Source of the DNA: Ceratothoa steindachneri
Taxonomy: Eukaryota > Arthropoda > Malacostraca > Isopoda > Cymothoidae
Assembly: GCA_963969495.1 (NCBI GenBank)
Contig: OZ018321.1
Location: forward strand, 135,161,315 to 135,225,314
Direction: 5' to 3'
Length of the DNA stretch: 64,000 bases
Below are positions 41,187 to 53,205 of the stretch, in pieces. Made by a program: the position numbers and the translations under genes. The notes beneath the pieces were generated by a model. The model was not told where the DNA came from, searched no databases, and saw nothing but the letters and a program-made list of their open reading frames with translations. Positions within the stretch are counted from its first letter, which is position 1. Each line of letters opens with the position of its first letter.

Positions 41187-42381
41187 TGTCGTAGAATGGA
41201 CTCTCGACGATATACCATATATGACTATTCGTTGAGGGAACTATTCAATTATATTTAGAGTGCGTGGTGTCTGGTTGACCGATATTATTTATCTTCAATA
41301 TGCTTAAGAAGTGGAACTGAGCTCAAGGATAATAATATGGCTATCATTAATAAAATAGAGTTTTATTAATAAAACTATCAACAACACACAAAACGGAAAA
41401 TATTGACATAAACAGAGAATGAAAAGGGTCGTGGGAAATCTGACTAATCCGAGGCTTAAGATTTGGAAGAGATTTAAAAAGGTAAAACAAATAAAAATTA
41501 AAGGGATGGGATGGTTCGCTAAACCATTTAAATCACAGGATAGGGTTGACAAAAAGGTTACATACTCAAAGGCAATGTTCAGCTTACGTAATTACACGTT
41601 GTTGTGCAGAGGAAGGCAACGCGAAGGAATCTACGGTCCGCTGGCGAGTTCCAGCCGAAGGGGGGGGGGGAAATTAAATGATCCTGACGTGGCGTCTTAG
41701 GAATGAGAACTGTTTCTTGACGAACGGGCTTGAAGAACAATGGTTGTTCTACGTTGTTCTCTTCTGAACAACAGGGAGGGGGGTGAGAACCGTCTCTTGT
41801 CTACGGGCTCAAAGAACAATGGATGTTCTAAAGTTGTTCTCTTTTGAACAACAGGGGGGGGGGGTGAGAACCATCTCTTGTCAACGGGCTCAAAGAACAA
41901 GGGCTGTGGACTTAGCGTCTTGAAGGCTCGAACCTTGGCACTCAAGGGATATTGTGTTCTTCTGGACAATGATGGTAGATCTCGATGTAGAGGGTCCTTG
42001 GTGCACAAGGTGAGTATGGATCGTCGTGATGTCTCGCGAAGAAAATCTGGATCTAGAATCTGCTCTTAGTGGTAAAGTTTCCGTATAAATAGTCGAGCCA
42101 TCCCCTTGGCGTAGGAGAAAATGGAGTGGGGCTTCGAAGGAATGCACAGCCGCGCCTGAGAACAATACCTTATCTGCCCATAAGCCTAACTCAATCTGGC
42201 GAGGTCAGCGCATGGGGCGAAACGGGGGGGGGGGGGAGATGAACCTCCTTGGTTAATTATTGACTCAGGTGGCGCGATAACGCGCCCGGCTTCAAAGCGA
42301 AGATGCACGTGGGTAGCATCGTGTTTCTAAATAACATGTGATAACGGTTGAAATTAAGCGGCCCCAAACCGTTCTATCACA
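41187..42381 (-). mobile_element. Solo LTR, family S, copy B (1195 bp)
   Basis: This is the reverse complement of copy A at 24459-25791. On the minus strand it starts TGTGATAGAA and ends CTACGACA. Flanks TAAGT (41182-41186) and TAGGT (42382-42386) are a 5-bp target duplication with one mismatch. It holds TATAAATAGTCGA at 42084-42096 and about 2.3 copies of the 80-bp unit with poly-G/C runs (41737-41905). It is shorter than copy A by about 140 bp through indels. Confidence 0.86.
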
Positions 42382-42659
42382 TAGGTATTAAATAAAAAAA
42401 TACTGATTTAAATATATATTAATTTAAAGAGTTGCTTGATTCATATCCTTAAAATAATAACAAATAAAAGCCTCATTCATACAAAACCTGTCTGATATAA
42501 AATTCTTTGAACATATGTGTGGAATAAAATGTGACCATCATGAAATTCCAACATGTGTGCTTAAAGTCTCACCATCAAAGTACATACCATTTGAAAAGAG
42601 CAGACCTTCAGAAAACAAATCTTGTTGGTGTAAAACGAAGGAAAGTAGGATTTCTCATG

Positions 42660-42972
42660 TCTTCTAAAAACTATTAGACTTTCTAATTAATGTTGTTTAC
42701 CTTAATGTCGGAAAATTAGACTCGCTAATTAATGTTGTTTACCTCAATGTCGGAAAATTAGACTCGCTAATTAATGTTGATTACCTCAATGTTGGAAAAT
42801 TAGACTCGCTAATTAATGTTGTTTACCTCAATGCCGGAAAATTAGACTCGCTAATTAATGTTGTATACCTCAATGTCGGGAAATTAGACTTTCTAATTAA
42901 TGTTGTTAACCTCAATGTCGGAAAATTAGACTCGCTAATTAATGTTGTATACCTTAATGCCGGAAAATTAAG
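42660..42972. repeat. Minisatellite, unit 42 bp, about 7 copies
   Basis: GACTCGCTAATTAATGTTGT recurs, followed by TTACCTCAATGTCGGAAAATTA. Variants are TCGC or TTTC after GAC, and GTT, GAT or GTA. There are no unique spacers between units, so it is a plain tandem array. Confidence 0.92.
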
Positions 42973-43861
42973 TGGACTGAAGCCCTTATTAAAAGGTTAA
43001 TGGGAAAGACCAAAAGATATGAGTTTCTTACAACTGATTCAGATGTTTGTTGTTATTTACCTAAAACCATGAATCGAAAACCAGTGAAGGAATCTCCGAA
43101 GGGAGGTTTGTGGTGCCCGGGACGAAAGGAAGTGGTAAACATCGAAAAGTGAAAATATGTGAAATGTTTAAAACTTGAGTATTCTCGAGAGGTGGCTCTT
43201 GGGTCGATCGGGACAGGCAGGTTGCGCAACTTTCCAAAACCTTCATAATTTTATCAATAAAAACAGATCCTCATATAAGCGTTAGGAAAAGGAGGGGGAT
43301 TAATTATCTAGATGTTAGCTGCAGCATGGTTGGCGAAATCACACTTAATCCTCCATTTTGGGGGGCATTCGTGAAAAAGTGAATGGGAGAAGTTTCTATT
43401 AATCTAATTTTACCTTGTTTTGAGTTTTATCATTAGTAATGACACCGAAGCCACTGAGTCAGGAGTTCAAAATTATTTCTTTACAAAATCTCACCCCTCA
43501 CACAATAATTATGCAAGGAGGATTGTACAGGGTGTCTTAAAAAGGTGAATCAAATTTACCTTTTTCTAAGTGTAAATTTCGATGGCAAAAATTACCATAC
43601 TGTAAGGAAACCTCATTCTACCCAATCGCCACTTTTGGTTAACTTTATAGACTGGAGTTTGTAATTGAGGATCTATAAATGAATGATTGTTCTATTTTTA
43701 CTTGCTAAAACCATAGACACTATTGGCACAATTATCCCGGAAAGAAAAAAATAAGCTAAAATTGAAGCTTTTATTACATATTACATATAATAAATCCGAA
43801 AGAAAAAATCTATAAATTATACGTTAATAAAATGATACAGTGTATGGATGTTAAATTTGGC
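42973..43861. other. Unassigned AT-rich region
   Basis: ACAGGGTGTCTTAAAA at 43528-43543 resembles the end of a mariner/Tc1-type element, but no inverted partner is found nearby. No ORF is supported. Confidence 0.35.
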
Positions 43862-44190
43862 TTTAGAAGAAAGAGATCAGTCACTGACCAGCTTTTCCTG
43901 ACCTATAAAAGGATCACAAAACTGTAGAATTGATCCTGTTTGACTTTATCGCGGCTTTCGGCAGAGTTCAGCACCAGACCTTGCTTAACAAACTATCCCT
44001 CATAGGAATTTCAAGAAACCAATTCAACTGGATATCAAGCTTTCTACATAATAAAACCATGAGCGTATCAATAAATGGAACCTTCAGCAGATCCCTGCCC
44101 GTCACCAGCGGCATCCCTCAGGGACCTGTCCTTGGATTCCTGCTATTCCTTATTTTTGTCAACCATCTGAAGAGAAACCGAAAATAAAAT
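43862..44190 (+). pseudogene. Non-LTR reverse transcriptase fragment
   Basis: FGFRRKRSVTDQLF at about 43862 and, after a frame change, the frame 43930-44187 with FDFIAAFGRVQHQTLLNKL (catalytic Asp), WISSFLHNKTMSVSINGTF and VTSGIPQGPVLGFLLFLIFVNHL. These are RT blocks of a non-LTR element of a third kind, unlike the CR1 and Jockey-like copies in this window. FADD is absent, as the sequence changes right after NHL. GRV replaces the usual DKV or DRV. Confidence 0.8.
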
Positions 44191-45470
44191 AAGCTCTGAG
44201 ATGGGAAAGCTACTAGATATTTTAGCCAGCATTGTTGACCAAGAAGTGGGACTAGGTGATGAAAGTTGAACTTAATCGATATTGGTTCTGAGTTCTGAGA
44301 CTATGACCACGCTATATGACTCCATGTTCAGCCTTGTTGAAGACGTTGAGCTTTGAAAAGCATGGAACGTTTTTATTCTCGGGTTAATCTTTTTGTCATT
44401 CAGCAATTCGTGGCTATGATGCCGGATGTTGCTATTCCGGCACTATTTGATTGATGCTATGTGGTGAGAATTAGTGCTCTTGCTTTGTTTATGTATTTGA
44501 CCGAGTATGATTTACTCTTGAGTTGACTGGGCAATCATCCTCATTACTACTAATTTGACATGATATTAAATCATCTTAAGCCTTGGTGTTGGAAATAAAT
44601 TCAGGGTAAAGTGATAATAACCCTGATAGTAAACTCGTTTGGCCAATCACCAGATTCCATGCTATATTTCTTTGAATCCTTGTTGATTAAACGGTTAGAT
44701 ATTTTTTTTAAGCAAGATAAAGAGCTAGTTAGTCACCGTGTGTTTGCATTTAATAACAAGGCACTGCTTTAAATTGCCAGTTTTTTCCCTACCAGCAACT
44801 CAATTATTAAGATTTTCTTACAATTAAATTTTAAACCATACTCACACCGTGAAACGACGCGTCTCTCTCTTAGAACAGCTCCGCCTTGTTCTCTGAAAAA
44901 AATATATAGCGATTTCTCCAAGAATTATCTAAATAAATATAGAAAATACTTAAACTTGGAGTTTCCTTTTTTATCTGCGTGTTTTTTAAATTTCCTTTAC
45001 CCCACACCATCTAGTGGGTGAAGATAGATGATAGAGTCGGAAAGTATTTTCATAACTATTCCAATTGATTTATTTTTGGATTTCAATTTCATCAAATTAC
45101 AAGTAGAAAATTCATTTTATTCAAATAAATTTAATTTGAACAAGTCTGATGAATGCAATCAAATTTATTGAAATTTTATACCAAAGGGTCATAGTGGCTT
45201 TGAACAAGTAATTGCTCTATTTTTATTACGATTTTTATTTTTTATTAATTAAATACTATTAACATGCACAGTAGTTTGTCATTACTGTTAAATAAATTGG
45301 ATAATCTTTCTCTAACTCTAATTCTTTTTATATTTTTCTCTCTCTCTCTCTCGAGGTAAATGTGTATTTGTCATCTATTTGGTATTGCAAAAGTCCTATT
45401 ACGCTCTTTACGACGCTCTCAACAGAGGACATAATGATAATTTTGATGCAGTTAGAAACGTTTTTATTGT
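44191..45470. other. Unassigned AT-rich region
   Basis: A short CT run (45339-45352) is the only repeat noticed. No coding motif. Confidence 0.3.
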
Positions 45471-45474
45471 TTTA

Positions 45475-46470
45475 ATATATAAATGTGTATGTGGAGCAGG
45501 TGCTCCACATCCTGACCCGCGTCAGGTTGAAGGAGAACTTCAGCTCTTCGACGTTGCGCTGAAGGACCTTGCAGGCCTTGCTCTCGACATGTTGCCGCAC
45601 GTAGTAGGTAGTCAATGGAATTGAGATCGGGCGACTGTGGCGGCCAAAAGTCCTTTCAACCAGAAGTTTATGTTCGACCGCAAACACTGTTGCACACTCT
45701 TGGCCATTTGGGCCAGGGCACCGTCCTGCTGAAAGACTTAGTCGCTTTCTTCGTGATCTTCCTTACCCAGAGAAAGATTTGCGTGGCCAAGATGTTGCTG
45801 TAATTGGCCACGGTGATTCTGTAACCGGGTGAGAGCACATTGGCGGCATCTTCTGTCCATTTGAAGTCACGGCGCCTAGAATCCTAATGGAGCTAAGTGG
45901 ATGGTCGAGGACACGTAACGGGCCTCGGAGATATCCTTGACGGAGCTTACTACGTGGTCTTTTTGCTTGTTAATGACCGGATCGACCGTGAAAGATTTTT
46001 ATCAGAAAAAAAGAAAGTTAGATTGCCATGGTTCTTCAAATCGCTGAGAAGGCGAGGACAACTCTCCCAACGTTGTTATCGCATACAGTGGGTAAGCAGA
46101 GGCCTTTCCAGTGCACCTCAAGCTCTTTCCGTTTTCTTCCTTCAAGATTTTTCACACCGTGGTCAACCAAGATGTTCATCCTCATCGCTAGCGCAGTCAT
46201 GTTTAGCCTCTGAGCAGTTTTGAAAGCCTTTGCCACATCTAAACGTTAAACAACTTGAGGTCTGCCTAAACCTGTCGATCTCTGAGGTCTTTCCCGTTCT
46301 TGACTCTCTCCGCGACTCTGTAGAGGGTGATCTGGCTGACATTGAGCCGCTTGGCGATTTTGAACTTGTTGTGGCCCACACGCAGGAGAGCAGAGATCTG
46401 GATTCATTTCACTTTCATATCAACAAACCTGCAAACACTGGAAAGGGATGTTTTAATGACACGTGCTAGA
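45475..46470 (-). pseudogene. Tc1/mariner-type transposase relic (maT-like)
   Basis: On the minus strand, 46400-46280 reads VGHNKFKIAKRLNVSQITLYRVAESVKNGKD, a helix-turn-helix. Around 46010-45960 lies KSFTVDPVINKQKD, equivalent to the first catalytic Asp region (EKxFTVDPVxNxxND). At 45655-45610 lies FWPPQSPDLNSIDY, the third catalytic block, followed by VESKACKVLQRNVEELK. Order and spacing fit a complete but decayed gene, with many stops and frameshifts. This wording resembles a transposase family frequent in copepods and ticks. That taxonomic hint is recollection, not a search. Confidence 0.72.
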
Positions 46471-47780
46471 AAAGTAGAATTTTAAGTTTCTTTGAGGGAA
46501 CCTTTTCTATCACAAACGTAAACTTCTAGAAAAATAAAAAAATATTAAAATAGAACTTTTGCAAAACTCGGTATGACAAATAGAACACTTTCCTTGTCAT
46601 TTTTGAGTTGTTAATATTTTAATGAACTCGACTGCTGGCAAGCCTTTGCGGATGTAAATATTCAAAGTTTATAAAGAATTCGTACCAAGTTCAATGTTGC
46701 ACAGAAATGAAGATATCTTTCACAATCCCTTTATTCAACATCTCAATTTATTCCTGTAAATCAAAATACAAACAAAACTATTTGAGTATTGATCCTGAAT
46801 AAAATCAAAGAACATTTCATTTTTTAAATTAATGACGATACATATTTCACCCAAAATACACCCTATTTTTTATTACCTATTTCGCTTAAAAGAAAGATAA
46901 TTTCAATCGATTTAATGTAAAATGTGTTTATACTTATTTGGGGAATTAATTTAAAATTTACCAAGTTTTATTTTAAATAAGAGGATAGGAAATCTATTTT
47001 ATTTAATTTGTTTCCGAATTATGCTCAAATTTTCACGAAATGGGGGAGGTAAAGAACAATTAGATAACCAAACAATTTTCACTTTAGGGATTCCCTATCC
47101 TTATAAACGTGGCGCCACTGTGCACAATTTTAGCTGTTTTCAATTGTCTACTCATATTGAAGCTAGAATTTTGATGGTTGTGTTTACTCTAAGACCCTGA
47201 GTCGCAAAGGTGGCTTTGCATATATATATTTTGCATACATTTAATTTTCCACATCTCTTCTCCTTTCTTTACGCACTCTCTGACACAGTTACTCTCGTTG
47301 TTTTTTATTTTTTAGTTTTAAAAAAAATAATGAGTTACGTTTTTTTATTCTTGCCTCGCAGTGTGGTTACTAAGTGTAGGTACAAGAATGGATAACATTC
47401 TCGCCTCAAATTATTCGTGATAAACATGAAAGTATTTCTCCTTGGAAGAATAATCCAATGAGAGACTCAAGATCTTGCTTTATGGACTCTGATGGAAATG
47501 CACTTGCGGAACACGGATTTTGCATAAGGTGAAGTAAAAAAAAACCTGGAGAAAAAAATACCTAAAATTTACCTGGGTATTTGAAGAAAGAATGTATTTA
47601 ACACTGGAGAACGATAAATTGCAGTTTATAGGTGGCTTATGCAAGCTAATGGGAATATAGGAGTACTTGCAGAAGAGGACTTTGCATAAAATAACGTCCA
47701 AAAGTAAAGAAAAAAGACCATAAATCTACATGGAAATTTGAAGAATAGAAGCGTCTAAAACTAGAGAACGATAAGCTATT
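46471..47780. other. Unassigned AT-rich region
   Basis: No repeats or coding motifs recognised. Confidence 0.3.
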
Positions 47781-49385
47781 AGATTCTTAAAATCCGTGGA
47801 GTCCGCCACTGGTGAAACACCAAGCTGTTGGATTCTTAACAACAATGGAGTCCTACATTGAAAAAACAACAAACTGTTGGATTCTTAAAACCCGTAGGGC
47901 TCTGCAATAGTGAAACACAAGGCTGTTGCATTCTTAAAAACTGTGTAATCCGCCAGTGGTAAAATACTAAGCTGTTAGATTGTTAAAAGCCGTGAAGTTC
48001 ATCACTAGGGAAACACCAAGCTGTTGGATTTTTAAAACCCGTGGAGTACGCCACTTGTGCAACGCCAAGCTCTCGGATTCTTAAAACATGTATAGACCAT
48101 CGCTGTTGAAACACCAAGCTTTTGATTTCTTAAAATCCGTGGTGACAGCCACTGGTGATACACCAAGCTCTAGTATTTTTAAAACCTGTGTAGCCTGCAA
48201 CTGATTCAATACCATGCAGTTGCATTCTTATAACCCGTAGAGTCCAGTACTAGTGAAACCCAAGCTGTTGGATACTTAAAACACGCGGAGTCCGCCACTG
48301 TAGAAACACCAAGCTATTGGATTTTAAAAACCAGTTGAGACCCCCCTCCGGTAAAACACCACGCTGTTGGATTCTTAAAAGCCATATAGGCAGCCACTAG
48401 TTAAACACTAAGATGTTGTATTCTTAAAACCCGCCGATACCGCCACTGGTGAAACATTAAGATGTTGGATTCTTAAAACTCGTTGAGTCCGCTACTGGTG
48501 AAACACCAAGCTCTTGTATTTTTAAAGCCCGTGCAGCCTGCCACTAGTGCAACACCAACAGTTACATTCCTATAAACCGTGGAGTACAGCACTGGTTAAA
48601 CACCAAGCTGTTGGATTCTTACAAAAGGTGGAGAACGCCACTAGTGAAACATCAAGCTCTTGTATTTTTAAAACCCGTGGAGTCCACCACTGCAGAAACA
48701 CCAAGTGGTTGGATTCGTAAAACCCGTTGAGACCGCTCCTGTTGAAACAATAATCTGTTAGATTCTTGAAACCCATGGAGTCCGCCACTGGTGAAACATC
48801 AAGATTTTGGATTCTTAAACCCGTGTATTCTGAAAATCTAAAACACAAAGCTTTTGGACTTTTAAATCCCATAGAGTACGCCACTGGTGATATACCAAGC
48901 AGTTGGATTCTTATAATCCGTGGAGTTCGCCACTGGTGATACATCAAGCTCTTTTATTCTTAAAGGTAAAACACCAAACTTTTGGATTCTTAAACCCGTT
49001 GAGTCTGAAACTTGTGAAACATCTAGATGTTGGATTCTTAAGAACGGTAGAGTCCGCCACTGGTGATACACCAAACAGATTCTTATAATCCGTGGAGTCC
49101 TTCAGTGCTGAATCACCAAGCTATTTGATTCTTAATACCCGTGTATTCCGCCACTGGTGAAACACCAAGCTTTTGGAGTCTTAAACCCGTGTAGTCTGAA
49201 AGTGGTGAAACACCAAGATGTTGGATTCTTAAAACCAGTAGAGTGTGCTACTGGTGATACACCAAGCAGTGTGATTATTCTAACCCGTGGAGTCCGCCAC
49301 TAGTGAAATACCAAGCCTTTGATTCTTAAAACCCGTTAAGTCCGCCACTGGTGAAACACTAAGCTGTCGGATTCTTTTAACTCTT
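47781..49385. repeat. Minisatellite, unit about 49 bp, roughly 32 degenerate copies
   Basis: Core words are GTCCGCCACTGGTGAAACAC, CAAGCTGTTGGATTCTTAAA and ACCCGTGGA. Units vary by 10-25% by eye, with length changes of a few bases. Reverse-strand frames such as 48947-48570 are translations of the repeat. Copies with GATACACCAAGCA and AAACATCAAG variants recur, suggesting subfamilies. Confidence 0.9.
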
Positions 49386-49746
49386 GTCTAACGGGCCTTA
49401 ACACTTTGTCCTCATTTCACCTCAAAAAAATCGCTTATTTTACCGGGTTTTAACTTTTGGGGGGCTAAAGCCAACGTGCATATACTCAGCATACTGAAAA
49501 CTGTGGCCAAAGCAAACTCAATGGATCGTATTATATCTTTAAAACCTTTAGTATTTTATAGATGGGACATGAAATTGATCATAATAATCAAAGTAGTTTC
49601 ACACTATTTTGCCCATCTTGATATACATAATTTGTTTGTGTTTCTTAAATTGTTTAATAATGAATAAACCAACTTAATGAAACTGAATTAGTCTTGTCAC
49701 AAATGGTCATCTCTTTGACTCTTCTTTATGTAAAATACTCCAATCT
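49386..49746. other. Unassigned
   Basis: Short frame 49476-49667 (63 aa) is not recognised. No repeats. Confidence 0.3.
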
Positions 49747-49747
49747 A

Positions 49748-50050
49748 CAGGGTTGTCCTAAAGTCTTGTTACCCCCTACTGAAAAGTAATAATAAGAATA
49801 GAGGAATAATATGAAACGCATGTACTTGTTTTAAAGTATTCACTCTCATTGCAGTGAAGTCATATCGCACAGCTTCCATAGAGTTACAATCAGCCTCTCT
49901 CCCAAACTGTAGCGGACCATGTAAGTCATCTGATGTTAATAGAGAGAGACAAGACTTTCGGTCATCTGAAATATAAAATTAATACAATATTTCAAATACA
50001 AAATTAAAATAATATTTCCAGCGGGTAACAAAGACTTGGAGACCACCCTG
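49748..50050. mobile_element. MITE, mariner-type ends (303 bp)
   Basis: The left end is CAGGGTTGTCCTAAAGTCTT (49748). The right end in reverse complement is CAGGGTGGTCTCCAAGTCTT, both continuing to GTTACCC. TA dinucleotides flank both sides (49746-49747 and 50051-50052), the Tc1/mariner target duplication. The interior has no intact gene. Confidence 0.83.
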
Positions 50051-50052
50051 TA

Positions 50053-50394
50053 GATTGGGTTTAATTTCTAATTGATCCAATTCATATTGCTAGATTTAAC
50101 CCTTGATGTTTTTACACAAAATATCTCAAGAGCCAATAGTATAGTTGAATATTTACGAAGGCTTCCAAATCGCTGAAGCGCAACACGAAAGTTTTCATAC
50201 ATACACGTGACAGTATACATACAGCTCTCTCTTTGACGTCATTTGCATTAGTGACGTCAAAGCAAGTGCTTATGACGTTGTGCTAAGCAACCTTGTGACG
50301 TAATTCTGAAGCTTCGGATAGATTTTTTAAATTGAAATTACTCTTTATAGTATCAAATCAAGCAATGCATTGATTTAACTGTTTTAGTGATATA
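50053..50394. other. Unassigned
   Basis: AT-rich with two TGACGTCA-like words (TTTGACGTCATTTG at 50233-50246 and GTGACGTCAAAG at 50252-50263), palindromic CRE/ATF-type sites. No gene follows that they could regulate. Confidence 0.4.
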
Positions 50395-50579
50395 GAGGGT
50401 GCGGCAGAAGTAACTACCTTTTTAATGTTTTAATTTTATTGAACAAAAATTGTATGCAGTAGATAAGGAACTAAAATAAGGCAATAAAGTAGTTAAAGAA
50501 TGAATAGGGTAGTTCATTAAAATAATTTAATATTTGTTGACATGCTCCAAATGATTTCTTCCTTGTTGAATACACTTGC

Positions 50580-51468
50580 TGAACTCAATACCATATTATA
50601 TCTATGGGGAAGGGACCAATAACTTAAAGGCGAACCGACAAGGGGACGGAGCGCCACGAGTTTCGACGGGCGGAAGAGCGAGAAAGAGTGCAACGAGGTC
50701 AGGTAAAATTTGGGCAATGGCAAAGCTCAAGGTTATTTAAAGAGGCATATACAAAAATATAATTTTATTTACATGAAATAAGAGAATAAATAGGCAAAAT
50801 TACATCAAAGAATTAATGGGCAATATTACATCAGAGAATTAATGGGCAAAATTACATCGGTAAACGAGGAGGGGGAATTGTAGTTATTCATCAGACTCTG
50901 AAGTTAAAATTTAATGTTTACAGAAGGAGACTATTCAAAAGGGGAGGATTAACTCAAATGGGTTACTGAAGGGATGGAGAGGTTGGTTTACGGAGGATTC
51001 TGGGTGAGACGTCTGGGTGAGGCTTCCCGGATGTCTTCTGCACGTGAGGCGAGGGATCTCGTAGCTTTTGAGCGGGAAGTTAACGTGAAGACGGTGCTCC
51101 AAAAGGGGGGGGGGGCGGTAAAATCCGGTACAGGGGAGTGTATTTCGGCCCTCCAAAAACGAAGGGCGAACGAGGAGAGCTTCGACAGGAGTTGATGAGT
51201 AGAGTCGAGCCCTATAAATATCCGAGGCTCCTACCCGCAGGGGTGGGGGAAACAGCGCTACTCTCGAATGGCCTCGAATCTTCACGTCAAGGAGATTCTA
51301 ACTTGCGAAAAGGTGGTCTGAGGTGGGGGCGGTTTGAGACTACCGCTTTTGGAAGGAGGGGGGGGGGTGCATTACCCATTTAAGCATAACCAACTTATAG
51401 AATCTTCTCCAGCGCAAGGACATCACTTCGTGGTGGAAAATAAATTCTACGTGGAATTCGCCCACACA
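50580..51468 (-). repeat. LTR family C, third copy, probably solo
   Basis: On the minus strand it starts TGTGTGGGCGAATTCCACG and runs through poly-C, CTATAAATATCCGAGG on the plus strand (a TATA box at about 51212-51219), CTCATCAACTCC, ATGTAAATAAAATT and ACCTTGAGCTTTGCCATTGC to about 50580. It aligns with the LTR at 6946-7958 but lacks about 180 bp after the first 250 bp. No internal Gypsy sequence flanks it. I could not identify a clean target duplication. Confidence 0.75.
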
Positions 51469-51469
51469 G

Positions 51470-52045
51470 AAGATTTATCAAAAATTACTTTTTCGGAATG
51501 AGGAATTGTTTCCGTTATGAGGCTGTCAACCTGATATTTCAATACCCTTACAAAAATGAGGTAGTGTTAGGTCTGGTGATTGTGGTGGCCACTCAAATAC
51601 TCCCCCTTGTCCTATTCATTTGATTTAATCACCATATCTTATCAAAATACGTCACATCTTCATTAATTTTAGTGAAACAAAGCTCACACAACTCTAATCG
51701 TCTATCCTAATCTCCATCATGCAAACTTTAAAGCACACGTGGGATCTAAGGTCTCATCTTTAGCTTCTTCAACATTCTCCCAAACACTTCTACCACGGAT
51801 ACCTAACTCTGAAGAAAGACGCCTTCGGGGATTTGGAGGAGTACGCAACAATGATTATTGTAGTTCATCGGACTTTTCTACACTTGTTACAGAAACTAGC
51901 CTGCCTGATCTCCGAATATCACTTATGCTCCTTCTTGTTTCATATTTTCTAACTAAACTTGTGATATCTCCGCTCGGCCCCTGCCAAATGTTAGATCTTT
52001 CGGCTCTGCCCCTGCTCAATGTTAAGTGTTTCGGCACTACCCCTG
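51470..52045 (-). pseudogene. Mariner-type transposase relic
   Basis: Minus-strand reading gives TSLVRKYETRRSISDIRRSGRLVSVT at 52010-51890, the N-terminal helix-turn-helix linker with RRSGR, then RRRLSSELGIRGRSVWENV around 51820. After decay come FEWPPQSPDLTLP near 51590, the third catalytic Asp block (WPPxSPDLTPxDF), and a C-terminal tail to 51470. Many stops. It is a different lineage from the mariners at 30308 and 45475. Confidence 0.68.
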
Positions 52046-53205
52046 CCGAATGTTAGATGTTTCAGCTCTGCCGCTGCCGAATGTTAGATGTTTCGGCTCT
52101 GCCACTGCCCAATGTTAAATGTTTCAGCTCTACCCCTGCCGAATGTTAGATGGTTCTGCTCTGACGCTGCCGAATGTTAGATGTTTCGGCTCTGCCCCTG
52201 CCGAATGTTAGATTTTTTGGCTCTGACTCTGCCGAATTTTAGATGTTTCCGCTCTGCCCCTGCCGCATGTTAGATGGTTCGGCTCTCCTCTTGCCGAATG
52301 TTAGATGTTTCGGCTCTGTCGCTGCCAAATGTTAGATGTTTCGTCTCTGCCCCTGCCGAATGTTAGATGTTTCGTCTCTGCCCCTGCTGAATGTTAGATG
52401 TTTCGTCTTTGCCGCTGCCGAATGTTACATGTTTCGGCTCTGCACCTGCCGAATGTTAGATGTTTCGGCTCTGCCCCTGCCGAAAGTTAGATGTTTTGTC
52501 TCTGTCCCTGCCGAATGTTAAATGTTTTGGCTCTGCCGCTACTGAATGTAAGATGTTTGGTCTCTGCCGCTGCCGAATGTTAGATGTTTCAGCTCTGCCC
52601 CTGCTGAATGTTAGATGTTTCGGCTCTCCCGCTCCTGAATGTTATATGTTTCCGCTCTTCCCCTGCCGAATGTTAGATGTTTCGGCTCTGCCGCTGCCGA
52701 ATGTTCGATGTTTCGGCTCTGCCCCTGCCGAATGTTACATGTTTTGGCTCTGCTTCTGCCGTATTTTAGATGTTTCGGCCCTGCCCTTGCCGCATGTTAG
52801 ATGGTTCGGCTCTTCCCCTGCTGAAAGTTAGATGTTTCGTCTCTGCCACTGCCGAATGTTAGATGTTTTGGCTCTACCTCTGCCGAATGTTAGATGTTTC
52901 GGCTCTGCCCCTGACGAAAGTTAGATGTTTCGTCTCTGCCCCTGCCGAATGTTAGATGTTTTGTCTTTGCCCCTGCTGAATGTTAGATGTTTCGTCTCTG
53001 CCGCTGTCGAATGTTACATGTTTCGGCTCTGCACCTGCAGAATGTTACATGTTTCGGCTCTGCCCCTGCCGAATGTTACAGGTTTTGTCTCTCCTCCTCT
53101 CAAATATTAGATGTTTCAGCTCTGCCTATGCCGAATGTTAGATGTTTCGGCTTTGCCACTGCCGAATATTAGATGTTTCGGCTCTGCCCCTGCCGAATGT
53201 TAAAT
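51985..53205. repeat. Satellite, unit 31 bp, about 39 copies
   Basis: Consensus GAATGTTAGATGTTTCGGCT followed by CTGCCCCTGCC. Positions vary mainly in TTAGATG or TTACATG and CCCCTG or CCGCTG. The unit is not a multiple of three, so each plus-strand frame cycles through three phases (93 bp, 31 residues), producing Cys- and Leu-rich frames (for example 52460-52831) that are translations of the repeat. Confidence 0.95.

Larger units (their letters stand above)
50395..52045 (-). mobile_element. Mariner-type element relic interrupted by an LTR
   Basis: GAGGGTGCGGCAGAAGTAAC at 50395 looks like one terminus. The minus strand at 52045-51470 encodes decayed transposase. The LTR family C copy (50580-51468) splits the element. 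The other terminus is not visible because the 31-bp satellite begins at about 51985. Confidence 0.62.

Noticed and set aside
42660..42972. Possible CRISPR-like array (regular 42-bp repeats)
   Set aside because: Repeats are contiguous with no unique spacers, and the context is eukaryotic. It is a simple minisatellite.
48570..49088. Minus-strand frames of 125 and 70 codons with repeated motifs
   Set aside because: They come from the 49-bp minisatellite. The apparent protein repeat is only the DNA repeat.
50580..51468. Attempt to define a target-site duplication for the third family C LTR
   Set aside because: Candidate 4-5 bp words at the two edges do not match for any plausible border, so no duplication is claimed.
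52336..53172. Cys/Leu/Arg-rich proteins of 61-123 residues
   Set aside because: They are translations of the 31-bp satellite in rotating frames.
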